Counted from the first letter of the stretch, positions 43,633 through 52,163 are shown. The stretch is 64,000 bases of DNA from Sphingomonas sp. (GCA_025936675.1 JAICSX010000007.1:1-64000), one strand, 5' to 3'. Numbers and translations: made by a program. The notes: generated by a model not told the origin, from the letters alone.

Positions 43633-44792
43633 GCACAAGCCTCCCACGCATAGTCAAGCCACGGCCCAAGCGCCTCGATGTCGGCCGTCTCTACCGTGGC
43701 TCCGCACCAAATGCGGAGGCCCGGCGGGGCATCGCGGTAGGCGGTGATGTCGTAAGCAGCGTCCTCGCCCTCTAGCAGCTGGCCGATCGCCTTCTGACGC
43801 GCTCGGTTCGCGTCCTCGTCCGAGCGATCCACGAACTGCAGGCAGACCGAGGTATTGGAGCGGATCGCGGGGTCCTTCGCGAGATGCTCGATCCAGTCGG
43901 CGCCCTGTACCCACCGGTCGAGCGCCGCGGCGTTGGCGCTCGCCCTGCCGATCAGCGCCTCGAGGCCGCCGATGCGCTCCGCCCAGTCGATACAGGAGAG
44001 CCAATCCTCGACAGCGAGCATCGATGGCGTGTTGATCGTCTCGCCCCTGAAGATCCCGTCGATCAGCTTGCCACCTTTGGTCAGCCGGAAGATCTTCGGC
44101 AACGGGCGCTGCGCCGGCTCATTTTCGAGCCGCTCGACGGCGCGCGGGCTGAGCACCAGCATGCCATGCGCGGCCTCGCCGCCAAGCGCCTTCTGCCAGC
44201 TGAAGGTGCCGACATCGACCTTCCTCCAGTCGATGTCCTGGGCGAAGGCAGCCGACGTCGCGTCGCAGATGGAAAGGCCGGTCCGGTCCTCTGCAATCCA
44301 GTCGGCGTTCGGCACGCGCACTCCGCTGGTGGTGCCGTTCCAGGTGAAGACAATGTCATTCGAGGGGTCGATGCCGCCAAGCTCGGCGATTGCGCCGTAA
44401 TCCGCCGTTCGGATGTCCGCGTCGAGCTTCAGCTGCTTGGCGACGTCCGTCACCCAGCCGGCGCCGAAGCTCTCCCAGGCGAGCATTGTGACAGGCCTCG
44501 TCCCAAGCAGCGACCAGATCGCCATCTCCATGGCGCCGGTGTCTGACGCCGGCACGATCCCGAGCTTGTAATCGACGGGCAGGCGCAGCAGCGCATGTGT
44601 CCGCTCGATCGCTTCGGCGAGCTTGGCCTTGCCGATCGTGCCGCGGTGCGAGCGGCCGAGCGCGGACGTGTCGAGCTTGTCAGGAGCCCAGCCCGGCGGC
44701 TTGGCGCATGGGCCGGACGAGAAGAATGGCCGATTCGGCTTTGTGACGGGTTTCGGTGCGCGCAATGCCTGCGCAGCTACGGCTTCGGTCAA
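43629..44792 (-). CDS. serC: Phosphoserine aminotransferase
   Basis: 387-residue PLP enzyme converting 3-phosphohydroxypyruvate to phosphoserine. The TTG at 44792 is chosen because GGAAGGAGAG lies 6-8 nt upstream; earlier frame has no good start. It has the alphaproteobacterial SerC pattern: [62 protein letters not shown], and the PLP lysine in [20 protein letters not shown]. Downstream serA overlaps by 4 nt, making an obvious serine operon. Confidence 0.97.
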   Translation of the reverse strand: MTEAVAAQALRAPKPVTKPNRPFFSSGPCAKPPGWAPDKLDTSALGRSHRGTIGKAKLAEAIERTHALLRLPVDYKLGIVPASDTGAMEMAIWSLLGTRPVTMLAWESFGAGWVTDVAKQLKLDADIRTADYGAIAELGGIDPSNDIVFTWNGTTSGVRVPNADWIAEDRTGLSICDATSAAFAQDIDWRKVDVGTFSWQKALGGEAAHGMLVLSPRAVERLENEPAQRPLPKIFRLTKGGKLIDGIFRGETINTPSMLAVEDWLSCIDWAERIGGLEALIGRASANAAALDRWVQGADWIEHLAKDPAIRSNTSVCLQFVDRSDEDANRARQKAIGQLLEGEDAAYDITAYRDAPPGLRIWCGATVETADIEALGPWLDYAWEACA

Positions 44793-45188
44793 TGTGACTC
44801 TCCTTCCAGAGAGCTCGCGCCGCGTTGGGACGGCGTGGCCCAGAGCCGTTTCTAAAGGTGAATGTGGCGGCCGCAAGGCGAGGTTGAAAGAATCGCGACG
44901 TTGCGAGTCTCAAACGATCGATGCTGCGCTGCACAACAGCTTGAATTTGCTCGAATCTGGGTGCGCGAGGAGCTGAGTTGAACGCTTCACCGTGCTCACC
45001 GGACGACTCGTCCCGTGATGAGGTCCCGAAGGTTGAATTTGTTAACCATCCGAAAGCAGTGTCGGCAACGCCAGCTCGCGAACGGGCAATCGCGGGCACG
45101 GCAGGGGGCTGGGGAGCTCCTTTCAGAACGGATTTTCAGGCGGCGTGCCGTTGGCGCGCTGCATGCTGATTTTGGAGCGGGAATCAAA
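44793..45188. other. 396-bp divergent control region between serC and the M23 peptidase gene
   Basis: No gene is convincing here. It should hold the promoters of serC (minus strand) and of the peptidase gene (plus strand). A Thr/Arg-rich open frame runs into the peptidase from 45015, but its codon use is not coding-like. Toward 45015-45060 there are A/T-rich patches (GAATTTGTTAACC) that could hold a promoter. Confidence 0.5.
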
Positions 45189-46238
45189 ATGTCTCACGTG
45201 TTGGCAGCCACGACTGGCCTGTTTCGCGACCGTGATCTCTTTATTCACGACGGCTCCAAGCTTCGCCGATTCCGCATCTCAGCACCGCTCCAGGCGGTGT
45301 TTTTCGTGGCGCTTCTCGCCCTCGTCGGCTGGGCCGGCTACGCCACGGCGCGCCTAGTTACTCGTCCGCACGCAATGACGATGAGCCTTCCGGCAGCGAC
45401 CGAGGCCCGTGCCCGCATGCTCGAACAGCGCCAGGCGCTGATCGAGGCCGCGCTCGCCGGACAGAAGATCGATCCGGCTGCACTCGCCGCCGCCGCCAAC
45501 GGTGGACGCCTGACCAAGGACGGGCCGCTCGCCCGGGTCGAACAGCAACAGCTCGAGCAGGCGGCGCTCGTCGCGCAGGCTCTCGACGTCCGCTACAAGG
45601 TCACCGCCGCCGAGCTGAAGCGGCTCGGCATCAGCCCGGCGCGTGTCGGCAGCCCGGACGGCGTTGGCGGTCCGTTCGAAAGCGCCGGCAACGCAACGTT
45701 TAAGGCTCTCTTCGACAGCTGGAAGAAGCTCGACTCGTTGCAAGACGGCGTCATTGCCATTCCGTCCGACAAGCCCGTCCAAGCTGCGGTCACCTTCAGC
45801 AGCGGCTTCGGAGTCCGCTCCGATCCATTCGAGCACGGCGCTGGCTTCCACCCGGGCATCGACCTCGCCGGCGCTTATGGGACGCCGATCTACGCGACCG
45901 CCGACGGCACCGTTACGCGCGCCGGCTGGAACAGCGGCGGCTACGGCAACATGGTCGAGATCGACCACGGCCGCGGCATTTCGACCCGCTACGGCCATAT
46001 GTCGGCGGTTCTCGTCCACGAGGGCGACCACGTGACCCGCGGCGAGCAGATCGGCCGTATGGGCTCGACCGGCCGCTCGACCGGCAACCACCTCCATTAC
46101 GAAGTCCGGATCGACGGACGGCCGGTAAATCCGATCCCCTTCATGAAGACCACTGATTACGTGATCGCGATGCAGAAGCGCGTGGGCGCGGCGTCGATGG
46201 ACGCGGTCGGCGGACCTGCTCCTGGCGGCCAGCACTAA
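45189..46238 (+). CDS. Membrane-anchored M23 (LytM-type) metallopeptidase
   Basis: 349-residue cell-wall enzyme. ATG at 45189 chosen; the open frame upstream is not coding. An N-terminal cytoplasmic segment (VLAATTGLFRDRDLFIHDGSKLRRFRIS) is followed by one membrane helix at about 36-58, a coiled-coil region (LEQRQALIEAALAG through QQLEQAALVAQAL), and the peptidase domain at about 215-325. The zinc ligands are in HPGIDLAG and HLHYEVR, with GHMSAVLVHEGDHV between. It probably cuts peptidoglycan cross-links or activates amidases. Confidence 0.92.
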   Translation: MSHVLAATTGLFRDRDLFIHDGSKLRRFRISAPLQAVFFVALLALVGWAGYATARLVTRPHAMTMSLPAATEARARMLEQRQALIEAALAGQKIDPAALAAAANGGRLTKDGPLARVEQQQLEQAALVAQALDVRYKVTAAELKRLGISPARVGSPDGVGGPFESAGNATFKALFDSWKKLDSLQDGVIAIPSDKPVQAAVTFSSGFGVRSDPFEHGAGFHPGIDLAGAYGTPIYATADGTVTRAGWNSGGYGNMVEIDHGRGISTRYGHMSAVLVHEGDHVTRGEQIGRMGSTGRSTGNHLHYEVRIDGRPVNPIPFMKTTDYVIAMQKRVGAASMDAVGGPAPGGQH

Positions 46239-46284
46239 TCGCACTGCCGTTGCCGCGCGGGGCGGCACTTCCTATCTCACACGC

Positions 46285-46617
46285 GTGAGCGAGCCTCTTA
46301 TCAGCCTTACCGACAACGCGGCCAAGCGCGTCGCGTGGATCGCTGAGCGCCAGCAGAAGCCGGCGATCCTGCGCCTTGCGGTCGATGGCGGCGGCTGCGC
46401 CGGGTTCACCTACAAGTTCGAGCTTGCCGAGGCCGCTGCGAGTGATGACGAAGTGGTCGAAACGGACGGCGTCAAGCTCGTCGTCGATCCGATCAGCCTC
46501 GACCTCGTCAAAGGCTCCGCGGTCGATTTCGTGGAGGACCTCGGCGGCGCAGCGTTCCGGGTGACAAACCCCAACGCGCAGTCGGGCTGCGGCTGCGGCA
46601 GCAGCTTCTCAGTCTAA
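46285..46617 (+). CDS. erpA: ErpA-type iron-sulfur cluster carrier
   Basis: 110-residue A-type carrier that passes Fe-S clusters to target proteins. GTG start at 46285. The three cluster cysteines are in GGGCAGFTY and in the terminal SGCGCGSSF, and the family strand pattern SLTDNAAKRVAWIAER and DGVKLVVDPISLDLVKGSAVDFVEDLGGAAF is visible. The choice of ErpA over IscA is by overall similarity. Its stop overlaps the convergent small gene at 46614. Confidence 0.92.
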   Translation: MSEPLISLTDNAAKRVAWIAERQQKPAILRLAVDGGGCAGFTYKFELAEAAASDDEVVETDGVKLVVDPISLDLVKGSAVDFVEDLGGAAFRVTNPNAQSGCGCGSSFSV

Positions 46618-46787
46618 AGCGCGAAGCTGCCGCTGTCCCAGGAGGGGTGCACGCGTCGCACCGGGCGGCGGATCGCCTGCTTTTCAGCATCGGACGACTT
46701 AGCCTTGCCCCCAAGGACCGAACCGTCGGCTTCGGCCTTGGCCCAGGCGACGCGTGCTAGCGCGAAATCTGGCCACAGCGGACTCAT
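46614..46787 (-). CDS. Small basic protein, second gene of a mini-operon
   Basis: 57-residue soluble protein starting at the ATG at 46787, which overlaps the TGA of the tiny upstream gene (ATGA). It has a Trp/Ala-rich helix at the N terminus (LWPDFALARVAWAKAEADG) and a Lys/Arg-rich C-terminal half (KAKSSDAEKQAIRRPVRRVHPSW). Family unknown. The overlap with its partner, and the shared control region with the divergent XRE gene at 47064, make it more likely to be a real gene than a chance frame. Confidence 0.45.
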   Translation of the reverse strand: MSPLWPDFALARVAWAKAEADGSVLGGKAKSSDAEKQAIRRPVRRVHPSWDSGSFAL

Positions 46788-46888
46788 AGCGGGAATGCCT
46801 CGGCGCCTGAGATGAGCTGCACGGCGAGCAGCAATACGGTGACGACGATCACGCCCCCAAATCCTGTTATTGCGCGACTGCCAAGCAC
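46784..46888 (-). CDS. Tiny membrane peptide, first gene of a mini-operon
   Basis: 34 residues starting with GTG at 46888, with AAAAGGGG about 9 nt upstream as ribosome binding site. The peptide has one hydrophobic helix (TGFGGVIVVTVLLLAVQLIS) between short polar ends, so it would sit in the inner membrane. Its stop overlaps the ATG of the 57-residue gene by 4 nt. Small membrane peptides next to a regulator are often toxins or sensors, but no homologue is known to me. Confidence 0.5.
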   Translation of the reverse strand: MLGSRAITGFGGVIVVTVLLLAVQLISGAEAFPL

Positions 46889-47020
46889 GTTGGTTCCCCT
46901 TTTGAACTGCGTCTTGAACGCTTGGCGTCATATGCCGCCACACAGGCTCGTGCCGCCACGGGAAAGTCCCGGAAATGCGCGGTGGCGCTGGCACCCGCGC
47001 AACTGCCTGTTGACGAAATG

Positions 47021-47046
47021 TGCGGAAATGTGCGGAGATGTCCGCA
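47021..47046. promoter_or_regulatory. Repeated TGCGGA operator candidate before the XRE gene
   Basis: TGCGGAAATG at 47021-47030 and TGCGGAGATG at 47031-47040 form a direct repeat with a 10-bp period, and TCCGCA at 47041-47046 is the inverted half-site of the second unit. It follows the sequence TTGACG at 47010-47015 (a -35-like hexamer). It lies 18 nt before the XRE start codon, which suits autorepression by the encoded protein. Confidence 0.5.
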
Positions 47047-47063
47047 CTCCAGAGGACGATTCC

Positions 47064-47801
47064 ATGCAGGGCGAGCTCAGCGAAGAAGGCAGTGAAAGCG
47101 TCTCCCTCGTTGTCCGCGAGGAGCTCGCTCGGCGCCGTCTGTCGCGCCAGTGGCTCGCCGACGAAGCGAAGGTTAGCCTGTCAACGCTCGAAAAGGCGCT
47201 GGCCGGGAGGCGCCCCTTCACCCTCGCAACGGTCGTCAGGCTCGAGGATGCGCTCGGCACGCCACTTCGCGCGAAGAATCACGCGCATGATGAGGCGAGG
47301 CTCTTCGCGCCGGAATCTATGGGCGCCTACGCCCGTCCGGCGGTGCAGTGGCTAGAGGGGACGTATCTGACGCTGCGCCCGTCGTTCAGCGATGCCGGAG
47401 CGATCTTCGCCTATCGGACCTCGATCAACTGGGATTCGGCGGGCGGCCACCTCGTTTTCAGCGAAGCGGCGCGGACCGACAGCGACTATGAGCAAAAGGG
47501 ATTCGTCTCCTTTCCCAACATTTCGGGTGCCATCTACCTCGTCACCATGTCGCAGGGGCAATATCGCGTCGCGCTTCTTAACCGCCCGTCGGGCCGTTGG
47601 CTGAGCGGAATCCTGCTGACGCTTGCAGCGGGGGAGGGCGCGCAACTGATCCCCGCCGCCGTACCAATCGCGCTGCTCCCCACGACCGAGGAAGAGAACA
47701 AGACCATCGGCGTGGTCCACGAGGGCGATGCGGCGTATGAGGAATATCGCGCCTGCGTCGATCGGGTGACACAGCGCAGCTACGCGCGCTTCCCCGCCTG
47801 A
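47064..47801 (+). CDS. XRE-type regulator with C-terminal ligand-binding domain
   Basis: 245-residue transcription regulator. The ATG at 47064 is chosen; an open frame runs further upstream, but it would read through the operator region. An HTH at about 22-75 is visible: VVREELARRRLSRQWLADEAKVSLSTLEKALAGRRPFTLATVVRLEDALG. The C-terminal domain (about 95-240) is beta-rich (GTYLTLRPSFSDAGAIFAYRTSINWDS, then ISGAIYLVTMSQGQYRVALLNRP) and may bind a ligand. It is divergent from two very small genes, suggesting a regulated module. Ligand unknown. Confidence 0.75.
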   Translation: MQGELSEEGSESVSLVVREELARRRLSRQWLADEAKVSLSTLEKALAGRRPFTLATVVRLEDALGTPLRAKNHAHDEARLFAPESMGAYARPAVQWLEGTYLTLRPSFSDAGAIFAYRTSINWDSAGGHLVFSEAARTDSDYEQKGFVSFPNISGAIYLVTMSQGQYRVALLNRPSGRWLSGILLTLAAGEGAQLIPAAVPIALLPTTEEENKTIGVVHEGDAAYEEYRACVDRVTQRSYARFPA

Positions 47802-47825
47802 GCGCCCGCCGCTAAGCGGGCGGAC

Positions 47826-48599
47826 ATGAAATTAGCCACCTACAATCTGAACGGCATCCGTGCGCGCCTGCCGCGGCTTCTCGAATGGCTCGACCGGGAA
47901 AAGCCCGACCTGGTCTGCCTCCAGGAACTGAAATGCGCCGATGAGTCGCTCCCGATCGCGGGTATCGAAGCGGCCGGCTACGGCGCCGTGTGGCACGGGC
48001 AAAAGGGCTTCAACGGCGTCGCCGTGCTCGCCAGGGGCGACGCGCCCGAGCTGCGCCGGGTGGGCCTTCCCGGCGACCCCGACGACACGCACAGCCGCTA
48101 CATCGAGGCCGAGATCAACGGCCTGATCGTCGGCTCGATCTACCTGCCCAACGGCAATCCAGTCGGGACGGAGAAGTTCGATTACAAGATCCGCTGGATG
48201 GAGCGATTGTGTGCCCATGCCGCCAAGCTGCTCGAGGACGAACGGCCTGTGGTGCTATGCGGCGACTGGAACGTCGTTCCCGAGGACCGTGACGTCTTCT
48301 CGGTTCGCGCAACGCAGCATGACGCGGTGATGCAGCCGGAAGCGCGGCAGGTCTGGCGCCGGATCGTCCACCAGGGCTGGACCGATGCGCTGCGGATGCT
48401 CCATCCGACCGAAGAGAAGCTCTACACCTTCTGGGACTATACGGCGGGCTGCTGGCAGCGTGATTTGGGGTTCCGGCTGGATCATCTGCTCTGCTCGCCC
48501 GAGGCTGCCGACCGGCTGCAAGGTGCCGGCGTCGACAAATGGGCGAGGGGTGAGGAAAAGGCGTCGGACCATGCGCCGACCTGGGTGGAGCTGAGCTAA
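47826..48599 (+). CDS. xthA: Exodeoxyribonuclease III
   Basis: 257-residue AP endonuclease/3'-exonuclease of base-excision repair. The family segments are LATYNLNGIRARLPRLLEWLDREKPDLVCLQELK, with catalytic Glu in LQELK, GFNGVAVLARGD, SIYLPNGN, VVLCGDWNVVPEDRDV (Asp-x-Asn), and SDHAPTW at the end (catalytic Asp/His). Normal length. A short repeat (48623-48639) begins 23 nt after its stop. Confidence 0.97.
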   Translation: MKLATYNLNGIRARLPRLLEWLDREKPDLVCLQELKCADESLPIAGIEAAGYGAVWHGQKGFNGVAVLARGDAPELRRVGLPGDPDDTHSRYIEAEINGLIVGSIYLPNGNPVGTEKFDYKIRWMERLCAHAAKLLEDERPVVLCGDWNVVPEDRDVFSVRATQHDAVMQPEARQVWRRIVHQGWTDALRMLHPTEEKLYTFWDYTAGCWQRDLGFRLDHLLCSPEAADRLQGAGVDKWARGEEKASDHAPTWVELS

Positions 48600-48622
48600 G
48601 CCGATCGCGCTAATCTCAGCCT

Positions 48623-48639
48623 TGGGTGGAAAGCTGCCA
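48623..48639. repeat. 17-bp repeat TGGGTGGAAAGCTGCCA, copy 1
   Basis: Identical to 49307-49323. A looser variant, TGGGTCGAAAACGGACATTA, lies at 49541-49560. Confidence 0.7.
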
Positions 48640-49254
48640 CTAAAACAGCCGTGGCCCATAAGTCCGATCCAACATTTCGAAGAGCGCGCTGTTGTCCCAC
48701 TCGCCCAGCACCAGGAGAACGGAGAGGATTAAGAGCCAGATGATGTTCCACCGCTTGCTTCTCGCGAAGAATGCGCCCGCGTAGGCAAGTTTTTGCACGA
48801 TGTGGAACGGTAGGAAGTAAAGGAACAAAGACGGTCGATGCGCTCGAAATCCCTGCTCGATGAGTGGCAGGAAGGTGAAGTTCACCAGCAGCTCGGCGGC
48901 GAGCAGCAGTCCGACCACAAGTCGCTTGTGCCGAGCGAAGTACCCATCGAGATCATCCAGATCGGCCGCTCGTGAAGGAAAGACGAGCACCGCTGCCAGA
49001 TAGAAAGCTGTCGACGTGAGGATGGGCGCCCAAAGGCTTTCGACGTTGAGGTCAACAGAGCGCAACGCGGTGAATGCGTCGATCCACGTCGCAGCGATCG
49101 CGACAAAAACATAAAGTGCGAGCAGGGCGGTTTGCGCGTCGAGTTTTGTAAGCGTGTGCGAACGTACGAATTGAGCAAAGCCGCTAAGGACTTCTGTAAT
49201 CGCGAGCCCAAGGATCAAGCTATAAAAGGCGAAGAATAGGCCGAACTTGTCCAT
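48640..49254 (-). CDS. Six-helix membrane protein, uncharacterised
   Basis: 204-residue integral membrane protein with about six hydrophobic segments (near 5-25, 40-62, 75-95, 110-128, 138-155, 168-185). A conserved-looking start FFAFYSLILGLAITEVLSGFAQFV and Arg/Trp-rich loops resemble inner-membrane proteins of unknown function. No motifs that identify a function. The possible small membrane ORF at 49324-49486 lies just upstream on the same strand. Confidence 0.72.
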   Translation of the reverse strand: MDKFGLFFAFYSLILGLAITEVLSGFAQFVRSHTLTKLDAQTALLALYVFVAIAATWIDAFTALRSVDLNVESLWAPILTSTAFYLAAVLVFPSRAADLDDLDGYFARHKRLVVGLLLAAELLVNFTFLPLIEQGFRAHRPSLFLYFLPFHIVQKLAYAGAFFARSKRWNIIWLLILSVLLVLGEWDNSALFEMLDRTYGPRLF

Positions 49255-49306
49255 CGGCGACCCCCCGGACGCTTGCCGAAGCTAGCAGATGATGAAGTGG
49301 CAGCAA

Positions 49307-49323
49307 TGGGTGGAAAGCTGCCA
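49307..49323. repeat. 17-bp repeat TGGGTGGAAAGCTGCCA, copy 2
   Basis: Same 17 bases as 48623-48639, 684 bp apart, with the following TA base pair also shared in part. Confidence 0.7.
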
Positions 49324-49486
49324 TTAGCCAGCGGGAGACTTCGTCGCGAGGCGGACGACCAACGCGACTATGGCGAACACGCTTCCAAGTGCGTCGAGCA
49401 AAGGGCTGTGGCGGAAGTAGCCAAGCGCCCAACAGATTACCGCGAGGATAACGAACAGTAAGATTGCGAGATTACGCCCCAGTCAT
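49324..49486 (-). pseudogene. Small membrane ORF with a one-base frame problem at its start
   Basis: On the minus strand an ATG at 49486 is preceded by GGGGG about 6 nt upstream, but its frame stops after four codons because of a GGGG run (49477-49480). In the adjacent frame, from the CTG at 49482, 52 residues are open to the TAA at 49324: two hydrophobic helices (NLAILLFVILAVICWALGYF and LGSVFAIVALVVRLA) and a charged tail. If one G were missing from the run, the ATG would read straight into the whole sequence. Either a frameshift, a sequencing error or a CTG start. Confidence 0.45.
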
Positions 49487-49651
49487 AATCAGCCCCCGGT
49501 CGGACACCGAGCACTAGCACAGCGTCTTGGATGGCAGGATTGGGTCGAAAACGGACATTAGCACGATCCGCTTTCCTATTTGGATTTCGGCTGCTTGGCT
49601 CGCCGGATGGCGGAGCTTCAAACTGGCGTGTCGGCTGCCCAGAGCGAAAGG

Positions 49652-49701
49652 CTTAAGTTCACGGCAAAAGCGCTGCTCTCCGTGAACTTAATGAACTTAA
49701 G
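49652..49701. repeat. 50-bp palindromic-ended repeat, copy 2
   Basis: CTTAAGTTCA at one end and TGAACTTAAG at the other are perfect inverted ends (10 bp); inside are TTCACGG and CCGTGAA, a second nested inverted pair. Same length as the copy at 7537-7586 and near-identical in the middle. Confidence 0.88.
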
Positions 49702-49718
49702 CGATCTTGGGAGCGTCC

Positions 49719-50861
49719 CTAGATCGCCTTTTCGTAGATGCGGTAGCGGTGGTTGATCCGGGCCCCAGGGAGTTCGGCGATCGAGAGCATGCCCTTGTTG
49801 TCTTCGAGGATCCAGCCGAACTCGCCCATGTTGATCCCGAATTTCCCGACGCAGTCGCGGCGCGTGTACTCGATCAGCATGAAAGCGAGCATGCTCGCCA
49901 TGCGCGACTGCTGCAGCTTCTTCGCGACTCCCATCAGCGGCACGCGCGCCCGTTTCACACGAGGTTTCCGCAACCGCCACAGCAATTTGATGAAATTGAA
50001 CGGGAAAAGCTCGCCATTCAAATCCTTGGTCAGCTCGTTGATGTCGGGGATGGTGAGCATGAAGGCGACCGGCTCGCCGTCGATCTCCGCGACGCGGACC
50101 AGCTCATTGTAGATGATGGGCTTCAGCTTCTTGCCGGCATAGGCAATCTCGGCCTCGGTCAGGGGGACATAGCCCCAGTTGCTCGACCAGGCGTCGTTCA
50201 GGATGTTGAGGATGGTCCGCGCTTCCTCGTTGAACTTCGACTTGTCGACTTGTCGAATTCGGATGTGCGGATTCTTCTCGCCCATCGCGATCAGCCGATT
50301 GATCTTCGGATCGTCCCAGTGCGCGATGTCGACCTCGTAAGTCAGCAGGTCCTTGGCCTTGGCGTAGCCCGCAGATTCGATCCAGCCCTGATATTCGGGA
50401 CGGTGATGACCCATCATCGCGGTCGGGTCCTCGTCGAAGCCCTCTATCTCGAGGCCCGGCTCGTCCCAGATGGAGAGACTGATCGGCCCGAGCGATTCCT
50501 TCATCCCTTGAGCAAGAAGCCAGTTCTCCGCGGTGGCAATCAGCGCATGCGCGGCCTCTTCATCCAGCGCGTCGAGGAAACCCCAGTTGCCGATGCCGTT
50601 GCCCATATGCTCCTGGACGAGCTCGTCGACCTGGGCGCTGATGCGTCCGACGATTTTGCCGCCGCGCTCGGCGAGCCAGAGTTGCGCCTTGCCATGCTCG
50701 AACCACGGGTTCTTGCCCGGCGTGATCAGCCCGTGGACTTCGTCCTTCAGCGGCGGCACCCAGGCGGGATCGTTCTTGTAGACTTCCCAGGCGAAGTCGA
50801 CGAAGGCCTTCTTGTCCTTTTTCGTCTGGACGGGACGGATCGTTACGGGCGCGCTGCTCAT
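49719..50861 (-). CDS. GNAT-fold protein of the YghO type
   Basis: 380-residue protein. N-terminal segment ITIRPVQTKKDKKAFVDFAWEVYKNDPAWVPPLKDEVHGL and the acetyltransferase-like middle (GRISAQVDELVQEHMGNGIGNWGFLDALDEEAAHALIATAENWLLAQG) are typical of a large GNAT-like protein; GPISLSIWDEPGLEIEGFDEDPTAMMGHHRPEYQGWIESAG is another conserved block. A further half follows with ARTILNILNDAWSSNWGYVPLTEAEIAYAGKKLKPI. Function unknown; I do not use the old label of dATP pyrophosphohydrolase. Divergent from the desaturase. Confidence 0.82.
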   Translation of the reverse strand: MSSAPVTIRPVQTKKDKKAFVDFAWEVYKNDPAWVPPLKDEVHGLITPGKNPWFEHGKAQLWLAERGGKIVGRISAQVDELVQEHMGNGIGNWGFLDALDEEAAHALIATAENWLLAQGMKESLGPISLSIWDEPGLEIEGFDEDPTAMMGHHRPEYQGWIESAGYAKAKDLLTYEVDIAHWDDPKINRLIAMGEKNPHIRIRQVDKSKFNEEARTILNILNDAWSSNWGYVPLTEAEIAYAGKKLKPIIYNELVRVAEIDGEPVAFMLTIPDINELTKDLNGELFPFNFIKLLWRLRKPRVKRARVPLMGVAKKLQQSRMASMLAFMLIEYTRRDCVGKFGINMGEFGWILEDNKGMLSIAELPGARINHRYRIYEKAI

Positions 50862-50962
50862 CGGAACAGGGCTAGCGGCTCAGCACGCCAAGCGCCAGTT
50901 AAGGTTGAGGCGCCTAAGTCCCGCCACTATCTCCTGCCACAGGACGTTCTTCCGGAAAGACC

Positions 50963-52060
50963 ATGAGCAACACCGCGACCCTCGAGCGCTCGAACGACCT
51001 TGCGTTGCCGCAGCGCGAGCCCACGCGCGCCGACGATGCGGCAATGCTCAAAGCGGCGGCGGGCCTGACGCGCGACCTGAACGCGCCGAATTCCGCGATC
51101 TACTGGGCGGACATGCTGGGCTCGGCGCTGCTCGGCTATGCAGCGCTATCCGCAGCCATGTTCGTGCATCCGGCGTGGCTCGCGGTTGGGATCGGCCTCG
51201 TTGCCATACTCGCTCTCTACCGCGCCGGCTCCTTCATCCACGAGCTCACTCACATCAAGAAGGGCGCGGTGAAAGGCTTCCGCTTCACCTGGAACCTGCT
51301 CGTTGGTGTTCCGCTTCTGGTGCCGAGCTTCATGTACGAAGGGGTGCACAACCAGCACCACGCCAAGCGCTATTATGGGACGATCGACGACCCCGAATAT
51401 CTGCCGCTCGCGCTGATGCACCCATGGACTCTGCCGGTGTTCCTGATCGCCGCCGCGCTGGCGCCGATCGGGATGCTGATCCGCTTTGGAATCCTGGCGC
51501 CGCTGTCGCTGCTCTCGCCAAGGCTGCGCTCGGCTGTGGTCGGCCGCTATTCGGGTCTGCAGATCAACCCGAGATTCGTCCGGCCCAAGCCCGAAGGCGA
51601 GTTCGCGCGCGATTGGGCATGGCAGGAGGCGGCGGCGAGCGTCTGGGCGATCGCGCTGCTCGTCATGGTGGCGGCAGGCATCATACCGATACGCGATTTC
51701 CTGATTTTCCTCGGCGTCTCGTCAGGCGTCATGTTTCTCAACCAGATCCGCACTTTGGTCGCGCATCTGTGGGAGAATGACGGCGAGCCGATGAGCGTCA
51801 CCGCGCAGTTTCTCGACAGTGTCAACGTCCCGCCGCCAGCGACTCTGCCCGCGCTGTGGGCGCCGGTGGGCCTCCGCTACCATGCGCTTCACCACCTGCT
51901 GCCCGGCGTCCCCTATCACAACCTTGGCGAGGCTCACCAGCGGCTGTGCAAGGAACTGGACGTGGCGTCGGTCTACCATGAGTCGACCCACCGGCATCTC
52001 TCGGCGCTCGTTGCCAGGCTCGCGTCGCAAACCTTGACGAACCGGCGCAAATCCGCTTGA
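50963..52060 (+). CDS. Membrane fatty-acid desaturase
   Basis: 365-residue di-iron integral-membrane desaturase, probably introducing double bonds into acyl chains of lipids. The three His boxes are present: HELTH (about residue 93), NQHHAKRYYG with HNQHH (about 131), and HALHH (about 310). Hydrophobic helices at about 50-75, 108-120, 155-175 and 225-250. Substrate position cannot be told. It lies just upstream of rplQ, with a 103-nt gap. Confidence 0.88.
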   Translation: MSNTATLERSNDLALPQREPTRADDAAMLKAAAGLTRDLNAPNSAIYWADMLGSALLGYAALSAAMFVHPAWLAVGIGLVAILALYRAGSFIHELTHIKKGAVKGFRFTWNLLVGVPLLVPSFMYEGVHNQHHAKRYYGTIDDPEYLPLALMHPWTLPVFLIAAALAPIGMLIRFGILAPLSLLSPRLRSAVVGRYSGLQINPRFVRPKPEGEFARDWAWQEAAASVWAIALLVMVAAGIIPIRDFLIFLGVSSGVMFLNQIRTLVAHLWENDGEPMSVTAQFLDSVNVPPPATLPALWAPVGLRYHALHHLLPGVPYHNLGEAHQRLCKELDVASVYHESTHRHLSALVARLASQTLTNRRKSA

Positions 52061-52163
52061 GCGCGGCGCTCACCTCCAAGTGATGGGATAAGAAGCGGCT
52101 CCCGAAGTCCGCCTGGCCGGGGATACCTGATACGGTCCCCTGACGAACGAAAGGAAATGACCG

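Larger units (their letters stand above)
49255..49718. other. 464-bp region with repeats and one broken small ORF
   Basis: Between the genes ending at 49254 and 49719 there is no intact standard gene. It holds the second 17-bp repeat (49307-49323), a possible frameshifted membrane ORF (49324-49486, minus strand), a variant of the 17-bp repeat near 49541, and the second 50-bp element (49652-49701). Confidence 0.7.
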
